Source: Putridiphycobacter sp965230485
Lineage (GTDB): Bacteria; Bacteroidota; Bacteroidia; Flavobacteriales_D; Crocinitomicaceae
Reading direction: 5' to 3'
DNA length: 64,000 nt
NCBI GenBank assembly: GCA_965230485.1
Contig: CBDDLA010000001.1
Coordinates: forward strand, 3,162,001-3,226,000
Shown here: positions 1 through 8,883 of the stretch, piece after piece
How positions within the stretch are numbered: position 1 is the stretch's first letter
How the letters are laid out: the number at the start of each line of letters is the position of its first letter
Made by a program: the position numbers and the translations under genes
Notes under the pieces: generated by a model
Told to the model about the DNA's origin: nothing
Seen by the model: the letters and a program-made list of their open reading frames with translations, nothing else
Databases searched by the model: none

Positions 1-547
1 CAAATTGGCCAATTCTTTTTAGAGTGCCATTAGTGACGTATGGCTTAGTCGTGTATTTTTCCCAATAAAACACGTCCGTTTCCATTTTAGTCAGGGAGTC
101 TAAGGCTCCATCTAAATTTTTTATAATTGAAAATTGAGAATGATCAATAGTACGTTCATTTTCTACGGCATCTACTATGGCCATTAAATGCGAACCAGAG
201 CCAAATCGGCTAATGGCATATCTTTTATTGTAAATCTGGTTATGATGCTCTAGTTTATTGTCTACACCAGTATGGATACCCCAGATCAAGGGCGTATTGA
301 CATATCCAGAAACAATTTTCGACTGATTTCCTACAATAATATCTTTTACAATCCCTTCTGTTAAAAGAACACACATGTCCACTTCACCATCTCTCAATGC
401 TTTGGTCATTTGTCCTGTACCACCCCTAAAATTGGTCCATTCTAAATCAACGCCTCTTCTTTCAAATTCTCCTTCTTCTTTCGCTAAATGGATGGGAAGA
501 TTAAAATGCTCTGGTACACCTCCCAGCTTTATTTTTTGTATACTCAT
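1..547 (-). CDS. ABC-type substrate-binding-like protein, 3' end outside window
   Basis: The frame reads from an ATG at 547 down to base 1 without a stop, giving 182 residues of a protein that continues beyond the left edge. It starts MSIQKIKLGGVPEHFNLPIH and continues with features typical of the NMT1/ThiY/SsuA-like periplasmic-binding fold (an early GGVPEHFNLP strand-helix, then FRGGTGQM and DGEVDMCVLLTEG). No signal peptide or lipobox precedes the fold, so it may be cytoplasmic, unlike normal transporter receptors. No permease or ATPase partner is visible inside the window. A -33/-7 promoter lies just upstream (576-605). Ligand unknown. Family assignment is by pattern only. Confidence 0.75.
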   Translation of the reverse strand, partial: MSIQKIKLGGVPEHFNLPIHLAKEEGEFERRGVDLEWTNFRGGTGQMTKALRDGEVDMCVLLTEGIVKDIIVGNQSKIVSGYVNTPLIWGIHTGVDNKLEHHNQIYNKRYAISRFGSGSHLMAIVDAVENERTIDHSQFSIIKNLDGALDSLTKMETDVFYWEKYTTKPYVTNGTLKRIGQF

Positions 548-575
548 TTTGTTTTTTGTAAACTACAATAAGGCA

Positions 576-605
576 TAAAGATAATAGAACTTGAAAGTAC
601 GGCAA
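576..605 (-). promoter_or_regulatory. Bacteroidota promoter for the substrate-binding-like gene
   Basis: On the minus strand a TTG (603-605) is followed after 19 bases by TATCTTTA (576-583), close to the Bacteroidota -33 TTTG / -7 TAnnTTTG consensus. The ATG lies at 547. A 10-bp GC-only palindrome AGCGCGCGCT at 612-621 sits immediately upstream of the -33 element and could be an operator. Confidence 0.5.
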
Positions 606-705
606 TTTTTTAGCGCGCGCTTTTTAAGCCTATTTTAAATAAGTGCACAATAGAACAAGGGGGAATATGGTGAAAAAATGCTGATGTGATTCTGATATTA
701 AAAAA

Positions 706-738
706 CTGATACTCTACAATTATTTAGCAGAGTATCAG
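706..738 (-). terminator. Intrinsic terminator after the metalloprotease gene
   Basis: A perfect 10-bp inverted repeat (CTGATACTCT at 706-715, AGAGTATCAG at 729-738) with a 13-base loop. On the minus strand it is followed by a run of six T (700-705). It lies 11 bases past the stop of the gene ending at 749. Confidence 0.8.
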
Positions 739-748
739 TGTTCTGGTT

Positions 749-2665
749 TTAGTCCATTTTAACAATTCTACCAGTATGAATAGTATTATCGAGATGATTT
801 GTCAACTCAATAAAGTAGATACCGCTTTCAAATCTCGAAATATCAACCTGGAATAGCTCAATATTGTAATTTGAAAATTGGTTTTGATAGATTAGAGCGC
901 CATTAAGGCCATATAATTTGATGTCAAAATGTTCTAATAAAGCATTGTTACCTAAACTAATTGAGACGATATTATTAGCTGGATTCGGACTAATTATTAG
1001 TTGGTTACTAACGTTTGTGTTTTGATCAGCATTAATTGGAGTTTCCGTTGTTGAATTGTTATCTTCATCAACGACTGTTGGATTAACTGTACCAGATTTG
1101 ACAAAATTACCACTGCATCCTTCTATATATGCGCGGTATTCTGCGTCTGCTGTAACACTAAAACCATCTTCCATCAAGACTTCTTCTGCAGCATGGTAAA
1201 CTGCAATTGTATTAGTGTTTTCAATAGAATTGTTGGCACCGATTCTAAACGACGCTTCTTGATGATCTACATTTCCAAGATTTACATTCGTTGTTATATA
1301 TAATAGTGCAGGGCAGCATGTGCCTAGACATGAAGAAGAAGTAGTCACACTATTTCTGATTACATTACCTGGTTGTAATCCAAAACCTGTATTAAAGCTT
1401 ACAAAACAATTTTGATAATGACTGCAATAACTCATAACCGTACCGCCATTTGGAGGGCAAACAAATGTCCATCCCGATGAATTACAACCATTAAACTCAG
1501 GTGGTTCACACTCATCTATGGGGGTGTTATTCCCATTCCATACGCAAGCATGTGTATGAAGTGATCCAAAATTATGACCAAATTCATGGGCAGAAACCTG
1601 AACAGACCTTGAGTATACTGGAAAGTTTTGGTAGGTAATTTCTTGACCTGCAAAAGATTGTTTGTTATTGTCAACAGCAATTGGATCTACATTTCCACTA
1701 AGGTTACAAAAATCGCCTCCAATTGAACCTTTTCCATTTGCATATCTAAATGTTAACAACTGAGCCAGTTCCGCATTAGTGACAGTTCTAAAATTTAAGA
1801 AGTCGTTAAGGTTAGTGGCAAGGTTTTGCGTATTATTAATATCGTATGGGTCGGGTGTTACCCAAACATGAATTTGAGAGAGTGCTAATGTGATACTCTC
1901 GTTGTAGTAGATTGTTGCCACAACATTAAACATTCCAGTGACATAATTTTCGACAGATGGAATATTATTTGAAAAATGAGTATACATATCGTATTCAGTT
2001 TCGTAGTTTATTCTAACACAGTCGTTAATTGATCTGTCATCATTTTTCTTTCTACCAGACAATACATCTGGTTCATAGTTAGGTAGATTTCTATCGTCAA
2101 CTAGACAATTAAAAGAAGACTCTTTCTTTACATTTCTATCGTTGAATATCATATAAGTATTACTATTTTCATATTTACTTATATTTAGATTTCCTTCATT
2201 TGAAGAAATAATGCCAATAACATTATCATTGTAAAAGCTAATTGCTACCAAACTATTGTCATCTCCTCTAATTATACCACGGTAAAATTTATTACCAATC
2301 GTAGAATGTCTTATAGTCCCATCTGAAGTTACCACATCATATTCCAAGAAATCATCAGTTACATCTATTAAGTCTACAATTATTATTGTGTTGTTAAATG
2401 GTATTTCCAATGAGATTATGTCGTTGGTGTTTATTAATACTTTATTATCGTAATTCAAAAATGAAACTTCCTCTGGACTAATAAAATATTCTTCTAGGTC
2501 TATGTTAAAAGTTTGATTTGAAGAAAGAATATTGGATTCAAGCCCAAACATCTCTCTTTGATTTTTATAGTTTTGAATGTCATGTGCTAACTTGTTCTGC
2601 GCGTTTGCTGAAAAACTTGAGAATAGGCAGACAATTCCAATCAATATTTTTATGAAATTTTTCAT
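749..2665 (-). CDS. Secreted M12B-like zinc metalloprotease, T9SS cargo
   Basis: Secreted endopeptidase of the metzincin type. Residues 1-22 form a signal peptide (ends SANA). About 30-195 is a reprolysin-type propeptide. The catalytic domain is about 215-430 with the zinc motif HEFGHNFGSLH at 360-370 (H360, E361, H364, H370) and a Met-turn methionine at 411 (VMSYC). Cysteines in the catalytic domain suggest disulfides. A short beta domain (about 450-530) precedes a C-terminal type A T9SS sorting domain (from ISPNPANN to the end), so export by T9SS across the outer membrane is expected. The gene lies 29 bases downstream of the beta-roll head protein gene on the same strand and ends at a strong terminator, so the two probably share a transcript. 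Substrate unknown. Confidence 0.9.
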   Translation of the reverse strand: MKNFIKILIGIVCLFSSFSANAQNKLAHDIQNYKNQREMFGLESNILSSNQTFNIDLEEYFISPEEVSFLNYDNKVLINTNDIISLEIPFNNTIIIVDLIDVTDDFLEYDVVTSDGTIRHSTIGNKFYRGIIRGDDNSLVAISFYNDNVIGIISSNEGNLNISKYENSNTYMIFNDRNVKKESSFNCLVDDRNLPNYEPDVLSGRKKNDDRSINDCVRINYETEYDMYTHFSNNIPSVENYVTGMFNVVATIYYNESITLALSQIHVWVTPDPYDINNTQNLATNLNDFLNFRTVTNAELAQLLTFRYANGKGSIGGDFCNLSGNVDPIAVDNNKQSFAGQEITYQNFPVYSRSVQVSAHEFGHNFGSLHTHACVWNGNNTPIDECEPPEFNGCNSSGWTFVCPPNGGTVMSYCSHYQNCFVSFNTGFGLQPGNVIRNSVTTSSSCLGTCCPALLYITTNVNLGNVDHQEASFRIGANNSIENTNTIAVYHAAEEVLMEDGFSVTADAEYRAYIEGCSGNFVKSGTVNPTVVDEDNNSTTETPINADQNTNVSNQLIISPNPANNIVSISLGNNALLEHFDIKLYGLNGALIYQNQFSNYNIELFQVDISRFESGIYFIELTNHLDNTIHTGRIVKMD

Positions 2666-2694
2666 AATAATTAAGTTTTAAATTAGTAATTGGC

Positions 2695-3597
2695 TTATTT
2701 GGCTTTTAACGCATCCATCTCGATTTTTAATTCATCAATTTGCTTTTGTTGACTTATAATATATAAGGTGAGTTCTTCAATTTTCTCTTGTTGAATTTTA
2801 GTGATTTCTCCTAGTTCAATACCTCCAGATTCAACTTCACTAGCAGAAGGCACGTTTGGTAAATGCCCATTTTTGTTAATAAAGGACTCTACTTCAAATA
2901 GTGGTTTTAAATCGTAATCGTCTTTGAAAACATAATCTGCCCAGCTGGTTCTTACTCTTACTTCATCTGTTAGCATACCACCCTCAACATAAAGCGTATA
3001 ATAGGAGATGTCAATTGTTCCGTTGCTGAGGTTTGTAGGTAAAATAGTTGTACCTATACCCACTTTACCTAAAGGTGCAGTAGCAGTTTGCTGTGTAACA
3101 TAAACAGTAGGTATTTGATCACAATTAAATCCAATCATTAGAGAATTCGGAATATTATTTTCAAAATTAAATGGAGTTTCACCAATAGTACCTGTGCCAA
3201 TTATAAATGATGAATTCCCGTTAGCAGAAACTCTATTTCCAAATGCCATTGCATGACTTGATGTAGCTTTTACATGATCTCCCATTGTAAAAGCGTTATT
3301 TGCTGTCGATTCGCAATGGCTGCCAAATGCCATAGCAAAATTTGATGTGGCTTTGTTATAATCTCCAATGCAGACTGAATATTGACCAAAAGCGTTATTA
3401 TATTGACCGGCAGCAAGTGCGTAATTCCCTGTTGCTGATCCCACTCCATTAAATGTGCCAATAGCACTTCCTCCAAATCCAAAAAAACTATTGGCGCCAT
3501 TCCCAGTATAGATTTGGGCGGTTATTTTTGAAGGTGAAAAAGTAAAAATTGCTATTGTTATTGCTAAGACTTTAATACTTGTTTTGAATTTTTTCAT
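2695..3597 (-). CDS. Secreted beta-roll (YadA-head-like) repeat protein with coiled-coil tail
   Basis: A 300-residue exported protein: signal peptide about 1-27 (ends ITAQ). Residues about 30-135 contain degenerate 14-15-residue repeats rich in N-x-A-x-A/F-G, for example GNYALAAGQYNNAFGQ and SNFAMAFGSHCEST, as in trimeric YadA/Hep_Hag left-handed beta-roll heads. The C-terminal part carries a conserved Bacteroidota module (DYVFKDDYDLKPL, NGHLPNVPSASEV) and ends in a heptad-like coiled coil (about 265-300) suited to trimerisation. No T9SS domain and no outer-membrane YadA anchor are present, so how it is held at the surface is unclear. The metalloprotease gene follows 29 bases downstream. Likely an adhesive or structural surface fibre; this is inference. 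Confidence 0.75.
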   Translation of the reverse strand: MKKFKTSIKVLAITIAIFTFSPSKITAQIYTGNGANSFFGFGGSAIGTFNGVGSATGNYALAAGQYNNAFGQYSVCIGDYNKATSNFAMAFGSHCESTANNAFTMGDHVKATSSHAMAFGNRVSANGNSSFIIGTGTIGETPFNFENNIPNSLMIGFNCDQIPTVYVTQQTATAPLGKVGIGTTILPTNLSNGTIDISYYTLYVEGGMLTDEVRVRTSWADYVFKDDYDLKPLFEVESFINKNGHLPNVPSASEVESGGIELGEITKIQQEKIEELTLYIISQQKQIDELKIEMDALKAK

Positions 3598-3904
3598 GAT
3601 ATAAGGTTTTTTATTAAGAATTATCTTCCTAATGTTTTAATGCCTACTCTATATGCTTTTCGGCTACCGCTATAAATAAATTTGAAATTAAATTCCTCGG
3701 AAATTATTCAAAACAATTTCAGGACAGCAAAGAGAGACTTTACTGGTTTGCGGGGAATTTTAATGATATCACTACAATTTCATATCGTACTTCTAGTAAA
3801 TATATAAAAAAAATCCAACTAACCAAATTTTTTGATAAGTTTTAATTTATAAATCAGTAATTTATGGCAGTTTTAAGCGAAATTTGGAAAGAAATCAATT
3901 TATT
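3598..3904. other. Intergenic spacer, no gene seen
   Basis: About 300 AT-rich bases upstream of the beta-roll protein gene and downstream of mqo (both minus strand). I found no open frame of note, no RNA gene and no convincing TAnnTTTG promoter on the minus strand. It must hold the promoter for the 3597-749 unit. Confidence 0.5.
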
Positions 3905-3929
3905 GCTAAAAATCCTTTGGATTTTAAGC
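3905..3929 (-). terminator. Probable terminator of mqo
   Basis: GCTAAAAATCC and GGATTTTAAGC form an 11-bp stem with one mismatch and a 3-base loop, 12 bases past the mqo stop at 3942. It is AT-rich with its own A/T tracts, so moderate confidence. Confidence 0.5.
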
Positions 3930-3941
3930 TAGGAAAATGAA

Positions 3942-5435
3942 TTAACTTGAAAGATCCTCCAACTTTAAGATCCTAGTTGTAGCCTCTCTGGTGGCCAAAC
4001 ACAAATCACCATCTTCAATTAAAGATTGACCATAGGTTGGAATAATTTCACGGAGCTTTTCTTGCCATGCTTTGGTTTCCATTTGTTCGGTAAAACACGT
4101 TTTTAAAACATCAATCATAATAGAAACAGAAGTAGAAGCTCCAGGTGATGCACCAAGTAAGGCAGCTAATGATCCATCATCATCACTCACAATTTCTGTC
4201 CCAAATTTTAAAACACCACCTTCGTCGTCATCTTTTTTAATGATTTGGACGCGTTGTCCCGCCTGAACCAATTCCCAATCGTCAAAATTAGCATCTGGAT
4301 AGTACTTTTTGAGCATTTCGAAGCGATCTTCCGGTGATTGAATCACCTGTTTTACTAGGTATTTAGTCAACGCAAAGTTCTTGATCCCAGCAGATAGTAA
4401 TGGCCAAATGTTATGAACTTCTAATGATAATGGCAAATCAAAGTACGACCCAAACTTTAAAAATTTGGTTGAAAATCCAGCATAAGGTCCAAATAACAAA
4501 GACTTTTGCCCGTCTAACATTCGTGTGTCTAAGTGTGGGACAGACATGGGTGGTGATCCTGTTTCTGCCATCCCATATACTTTAGCTTCATGTTTAGCTA
4601 TCACATCCGGATTATTACATTTTAACCACTGTCCGCTAACAGGAAAACCAGCATAACCTTTAGTTTGTGGCAAATCCGTTTTTTCAAGCAGTGGAATGGC
4701 ACCACCTCCGGCACCAATGAATACAAAATCTGTTTTAAATTGAAAATATTCTTTATCGGATAGGTCCTTTACACCAACTTGCCATTGGCCTGTCTCTAAT
4801 TTTTCAAAATCTTCGATCTCATGCCCTAAATGAAGTTCAACTCCATCTAAGCCATTTAAATGTTGAATCATTCCTCTGGTAATCGCTCCAAAATTAACAT
4901 CAGTGCCTATGGCCATTCTAGTGGCGGCTATTTTATCAGTTACTGATCTTCTGTTCATAATTAGTGGTACCCATTCAGCAATTTCTTGATGATCTTCAGA
5001 ATACAACATATCTTTAAAAATGTCATATTGCTGAAAGGTATCATAACGTTTTTTTAAGAATTTAACATTCTCATCTCCCCAAACAAAACTCATATGATCA
5101 ATGTCATTAATAAAGGGTGTTTTTGATGCTATCAATTGATTTGAAATGAGGTATGCCCAAAATTGCTTTGATATTTCAAAAGATTCCGCAATTTTTAATG
5201 CCTTTGACATGTCAATGGATCCATCTTCCCGTTGAGGTGTGTAGTTTAGTTCGCAAAATGCAGAATGACCTGTCCCAGCATTATTCCAGGCAGCAGAGCT
5301 TTCTGCACCAACTTGGTCAAGGCGTTCATAAATTGATATTTTTGCTTCAGGATTTAGCAATTTTATTAAAGTGCCTAAAGTTGCACTCATAATACCGGCA
5401 CCAATGAGCGTATAATGTTTAGGAGAATTAGTCAT
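3942..5435 (-). CDS. mqo: Malate:quinone oxidoreductase
   Basis: FAD-dependent, membrane-associated oxidation of malate to oxaloacetate with electrons passed to (mena)quinone; it replaces or supplements NAD malate dehydrogenase in the TCA cycle. At 497 residues it has the usual Mqo length. The N-terminal dinucleotide motif GAGIMSATLG (about 8-17) is followed by the Mqo signature AAWNNAGTGHSAFCELNYTP (about 48-67), with GAGGGAIPLL, KGYAGFPVSGQWL and a C-terminal LLGASPGASTSV block also present. It starts at an ATG 74 bases from the divergent amidohydrolase gene and ends at a hairpin (3905-3929). No neighbour is obviously linked in function. High certainty. Confidence 0.95.
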   Translation of the reverse strand: MTNSPKHYTLIGAGIMSATLGTLIKLLNPEAKISIYERLDQVGAESSAAWNNAGTGHSAFCELNYTPQREDGSIDMSKALKIAESFEISKQFWAYLISNQLIASKTPFINDIDHMSFVWGDENVKFLKKRYDTFQQYDIFKDMLYSEDHQEIAEWVPLIMNRRSVTDKIAATRMAIGTDVNFGAITRGMIQHLNGLDGVELHLGHEIEDFEKLETGQWQVGVKDLSDKEYFQFKTDFVFIGAGGGAIPLLEKTDLPQTKGYAGFPVSGQWLKCNNPDVIAKHEAKVYGMAETGSPPMSVPHLDTRMLDGQKSLLFGPYAGFSTKFLKFGSYFDLPLSLEVHNIWPLLSAGIKNFALTKYLVKQVIQSPEDRFEMLKKYYPDANFDDWELVQAGQRVQIIKKDDDEGGVLKFGTEIVSDDDGSLAALLGASPGASTSVSIMIDVLKTCFTEQMETKAWQEKLREIIPTYGQSLIEDGDLCLATREATTRILKLEDLSS

Positions 5436-5481
5436 AGTTAATCAAGTTGCTTTAAAGGTAATCTATATTTTATAAAAAGCG

Positions 5482-5489
5482 TAAATTTG
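5482..5489 (+). promoter_or_regulatory. -7 element upstream of the amidohydrolase gene
   Basis: TAAATTTG matches the TAnnTTTG -7 consensus, 20 bases before the ATG at 5510. No good -33 TTG is seen at 19-20 bases. The divergent mqo promoter must lie in the same short spacer. Confidence 0.45.
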
Positions 5490-5509
5490 CAATTGAGAGA
5501 TTTTTACAT

Positions 5510-6316
5510 ATGGATCAACCTTATTACATCATAGAACCTAAAGCAGAAAAAGTGCCTATTATTATCAGCGTACCACATTCTGGAACAGAGTTCCCTGACG
5601 AAATAGAGGGTGATTATTTGGAGTCGCAAAAGGCCGTACTTGATGATACCGATTGGTTTGTGCATGATGTATATGATTTTGCTAGCCAACTTGGTATTAC
5701 CGTAATTCGGGCTAAATACAGCAGGTGGGTCATTGACTTAAATCGTGACCCTGAGAGTAAACCATTGTATAACGACGGGAGAATCATTACCGGATTGTGT
5801 TCATTTACTGATTTTTTTGGAAAACCATTGTATAAAGCGGCTCAAGATCCTACTCAAGCTGAGATAGAGCGTAGGTTGACCAGTTATTATTGGCCGTATT
5901 ATCAGAAAATACAAACGCTGTTAGACGAACGAAAAGAAGCTTTTGGACAAGTGCTTTTGTGGGATGCACACTCTATCCGACATTTGGTGCCTTCTATCCA
6001 GAAAAATCCTTTTCCTGACATGATTTTAGGGAATAATGATCAAAAAACAGCTAGCGCCAACCTTATTAATACTGCATACGTGACCTTAAAAAAAGGGAGT
6101 TATCAAATCAATCATAATGCTCCATTTAAAGGAGGGCATATTACACGCTATTTTGGACAACCTGAAAAAAATCAGCATGCTCTGCAATTAGAGATGAATA
6201 AAATTTTGTACATGAATGATTTAGAGACAGAATATGATCTTGATAGATCGGATAAGGTGAAAGCAATGTTAAAACCTGTTTTTGAGTCGTTAATTAAAAT
6301 TTTGATAACAAAATAA
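5510..6316 (+). CDS. N-formylglutamate amidohydrolase family protein
   Basis: Zinc-dependent hydrolase of the FGase (HutG-type) family, 268 residues, cytoplasmic with no signal peptide. Family features visible: VPHSGTEFP (about 23-31), the DDTDWFVHDVYDFA segment, SRWVIDLNRDPES (about 73-85), and LLWDAHSIRH (about 146-155). Classical members release formate from N-formylglutamate at the end of histidine degradation, but no hut genes are present here, so the true substrate may be another N-acyl amino acid. An 18-base gap separates it from the CotH-like gene downstream on the same strand, so they may be co-transcribed from the TAAATTTG element at 5482. Confidence 0.85.
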   Translation: MDQPYYIIEPKAEKVPIIISVPHSGTEFPDEIEGDYLESQKAVLDDTDWFVHDVYDFASQLGITVIRAKYSRWVIDLNRDPESKPLYNDGRIITGLCSFTDFFGKPLYKAAQDPTQAEIERRLTSYYWPYYQKIQTLLDERKEAFGQVLLWDAHSIRHLVPSIQKNPFPDMILGNNDQKTASANLINTAYVTLKKGSYQINHNAPFKGGHITRYFGQPEKNQHALQLEMNKILYMNDLETEYDLDRSDKVKAMLKPVFESLIKILITK

Positions 6317-6334
6317 TACAAGGAAAAGGTTAAG

Positions 6335-8770
6335 GTGAAGGGAATTTTCTCAGTTAGAATAGGTCTTTTTTTGATTTTACAAATCAGTAGTTTTCTTTTT
6401 ACCTTAGACGTATTTTCGCAAAAGATAACAGAAATTTGCCCCTCAAATAAATCAAATTATAACCATCCCATTGAAGGGTTTTCTGACTGGATAGAATTAT
6501 ATAATCCCACCAGTAATAACATTAATTTGGAAGGGTATTATTTTGTAGATAACAATAGTCTGTCAAAAAAATGGACCTTCCATGATACCATTCTTTTGGC
6601 GGGAAGCTACATGGTGATTCCTGCAAATGTTAACACTTCTTCTATCCGAACTATTAATTTCAATTTTTCTAAGGGAGGAGGAGCTGTTACGCTTTTTTCA
6701 AATCAAAGTAAATTGGTAGATTCAATCAATTACCCTAAAATGCAGGTCGATCATAGTTATAGTAAGTCGGGTTTTTATTATGATCAGCCCACTCCTAATA
6801 ATAGCAATCAAATGTCTACTGGTTATAAAGGTTATGCTGAAAAGCCTGAAATAAGAGTGATTGACCAAAAGGATGGATTGAAAACCATTCGACTTGCTTC
6901 GAAGCATGATGAGGCTATATTCTATTCCTTGAATGGCAGTAATCCCATTAATGGCGATAAGTATACTGAACCAATAACAAGTTCTGAAAACATTTCAATA
7001 GTAGCTGTAACGTTAGTTGATTCATTTTTACCGTCTTATTTTCTATTCTATTCTGTCTTCCCTAAACGGCCTGATAATTTACCAATAGTAAACCTTACCG
7101 TAGATAGTTTAGCTCTATTTGACGACATTACAGGCCTCTATTTGCCAGGTCCAAATGCTTCATCAGAATGGCCTTTTTATGGCGCTAATTTTTGGAGAGA
7201 TACGGAAGTTGAAGCATATTTTTCGTATTATAATAACCAAGGTCAGTTAAGGGAAGAACGACAATGTGTTTTAAAGATCCACGGAGGGAATGGATCAAGA
7301 ACAAAATCCATGAAACCACTTCAACTTATCATTAAAAATTACCACGAAGAAAAGACGTTTGACTATCCGTATTTTGTAGGTAAACCGCGTAATTCCTACA
7401 GCAAAATAATTTTAAGAAATTCGGGAAATGATTTTGACGCTTCTATGATGAAGGATGGATTAATTCACGATTATATTAAGTTAAATAACCTTGACGTGGA
7501 TGTTTTGGGATACCATCCTGCGGTTGTATTTGTTAATGGCCATTATTTAGGCATTCATAATATCAGAGAAAAAGTGGGGGTGGATTACATTGAAGCCAAT
7601 TATAGAGAGGAGGGGGAAATAAATATTTTGGAAAATGATTACTTATCTGTCCTTAATGGTAGTGCAACTTCATTCAATAAAATAGTTAATTATGTCAATT
7701 CTCATGGTCTGAACAATGAGGCTAATTATAAGTGGGTAGCGGAACGGTTAGACGTTAATTCAATGGTTGATTATTTTATCGCTGAATTATTCATTTATAA
7801 TAGAGATTGGCCCAGCAATAATGTAAAATTATGGAATTCAACCAATCATCCGAAATGGCGTTACCTTTGCTTCGACTTAGACGTAAGCTTGAGCTATTTT
7901 TGGGGCTCCGATCTCCCTGAAAAACGTCATTATTTAAAATATTTACTGGAAGAACTTAGTATTGAAAATGTCCATGTTAAGCTATTTAAAAAGTTTATGG
8001 GAAATTCAGAATTTAAGCGTTATTTTATCAATAGGTACGCTGATTTATTAAATACAATATTTGAACCCAATCGATTCAAAAAATACGTTTATGATAAAAA
8101 GAAACATATTGAAGCAGACATGGAAAAACACTGTCAAAAATGGAATCAACCATATGATAATTGGCATAAAAATGTGTTTTATCTGATTGCTTTTTTAGAC
8201 GAAAGATCAGCATTTGTTTTTCAGGAATTATCAAATACTTTTAATAAACCACCACCTGTTGATATTGAACTAAAAATATACCCTTATCGGGCTGGTGAAA
8301 TTCAATTAAACTCAATTCGGTTAGATACGTTTCCTTTTTATGGGAAATATTATTCTAAAAATAAAATTGATCTTGAAGCTATCCCAAATCCTGGACATGA
8401 TTTTAAATACTGGTTAAATAATAGGACGGGGGAGAAGTTTACTCAATCTGGCATACAGGTTGACCCGGCACAATCGGATGAATACGTTGCGGTATTTAGT
8501 GCACTTGAAGATGATTTTAATTTGTTGGTTTATCCAAACCCTTTTAACAATCAGGTGAAAGTTAACTTTTCGGTAAGAGAACCTACAAAACTTAGTATCC
8601 GCCTGTTTGATTTATCTGGGCGTTTGATTCAAACTATTGAGAAGGAGACTTTCTACTTACCTGGCGTTTATGAAACACCTGCTTTTTTAGATAAAATTTT
8701 ACCGGGCACCTATACCTTGTCTTTAAAAAGTACGCTAGGAACTAGTGCCATTTCAATCGTAAAGCTTTAA
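6335..8770 (+). CDS. Secreted CotH-kinase-like protein with lamin-tail domain, T9SS cargo
   Basis: An 811-residue exported protein starting at GTG, with AAGGAAAAGG placed as ribosome binding site just upstream. Residues 1-29 form a signal peptide. About 30-140 is a lamin-tail domain (SDWIELYNPTSNNINLEGYY). About 180-235 resembles a chitobiase C-terminal-like beta domain (FYSLNGSNP). About 250-610 is a CotH domain: LKIHGGNGSRTKSMKPLQL, ILRNSGNDFDASMMKDGLIH, and YLCFDLDVSLS resembling the metal-binding DxD of the atypical kinase fold. The end (VYPNPFNNQVKVNF to LPGTYTLSLKS) is a type A T9SS sorting domain. CotH proteins of spore formers phosphorylate coat proteins; what this exported form would phosphorylate, and with which ATP, is unknown. 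Confidence 0.85.
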   Translation: MKGIFSVRIGLFLILQISSFLFTLDVFSQKITEICPSNKSNYNHPIEGFSDWIELYNPTSNNINLEGYYFVDNNSLSKKWTFHDTILLAGSYMVIPANVNTSSIRTINFNFSKGGGAVTLFSNQSKLVDSINYPKMQVDHSYSKSGFYYDQPTPNNSNQMSTGYKGYAEKPEIRVIDQKDGLKTIRLASKHDEAIFYSLNGSNPINGDKYTEPITSSENISIVAVTLVDSFLPSYFLFYSVFPKRPDNLPIVNLTVDSLALFDDITGLYLPGPNASSEWPFYGANFWRDTEVEAYFSYYNNQGQLREERQCVLKIHGGNGSRTKSMKPLQLIIKNYHEEKTFDYPYFVGKPRNSYSKIILRNSGNDFDASMMKDGLIHDYIKLNNLDVDVLGYHPAVVFVNGHYLGIHNIREKVGVDYIEANYREEGEINILENDYLSVLNGSATSFNKIVNYVNSHGLNNEANYKWVAERLDVNSMVDYFIAELFIYNRDWPSNNVKLWNSTNHPKWRYLCFDLDVSLSYFWGSDLPEKRHYLKYLLEELSIENVHVKLFKKFMGNSEFKRYFINRYADLLNTIFEPNRFKKYVYDKKKHIEADMEKHCQKWNQPYDNWHKNVFYLIAFLDERSAFVFQELSNTFNKPPPVDIELKIYPYRAGEIQLNSIRLDTFPFYGKYYSKNKIDLEAIPNPGHDFKYWLNNRTGEKFTQSGIQVDPAQSDEYVAVFSALEDDFNLLVYPNPFNNQVKVNFSVREPTKLSIRLFDLSGRLIQTIEKETFYLPGVYETPAFLDKILPGTYTLSLKSTLGTSAISIVKL

Positions 8771-8817
8771 TGTATAAGTAGAGCCTGTTCGTAAACTAAA
8801 AAAGCCTAAAAATCAAA

Positions 8818-8844
8818 CAATGCAACCCCATTGGGGTTGCATTG
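8818..8844. terminator. Hairpin between convergent genes, probable bidirectional terminator
   Basis: A 13-bp perfect inverted repeat (CAATGCAACCCCA and TGGGGTTGCATTG) with a single central base. It lies 48 bases after the CotH gene stop and 40 bases past the stop of the minus gene at 8884. On the minus strand it is followed by T-rich sequence (TTGTTTGATTTTT), so it works better for that strand. Confidence 0.65.
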
Positions 8845-8883
8845 GTAGTGTAATTAGGTAAGTTTATAATTATTATTTAACAA

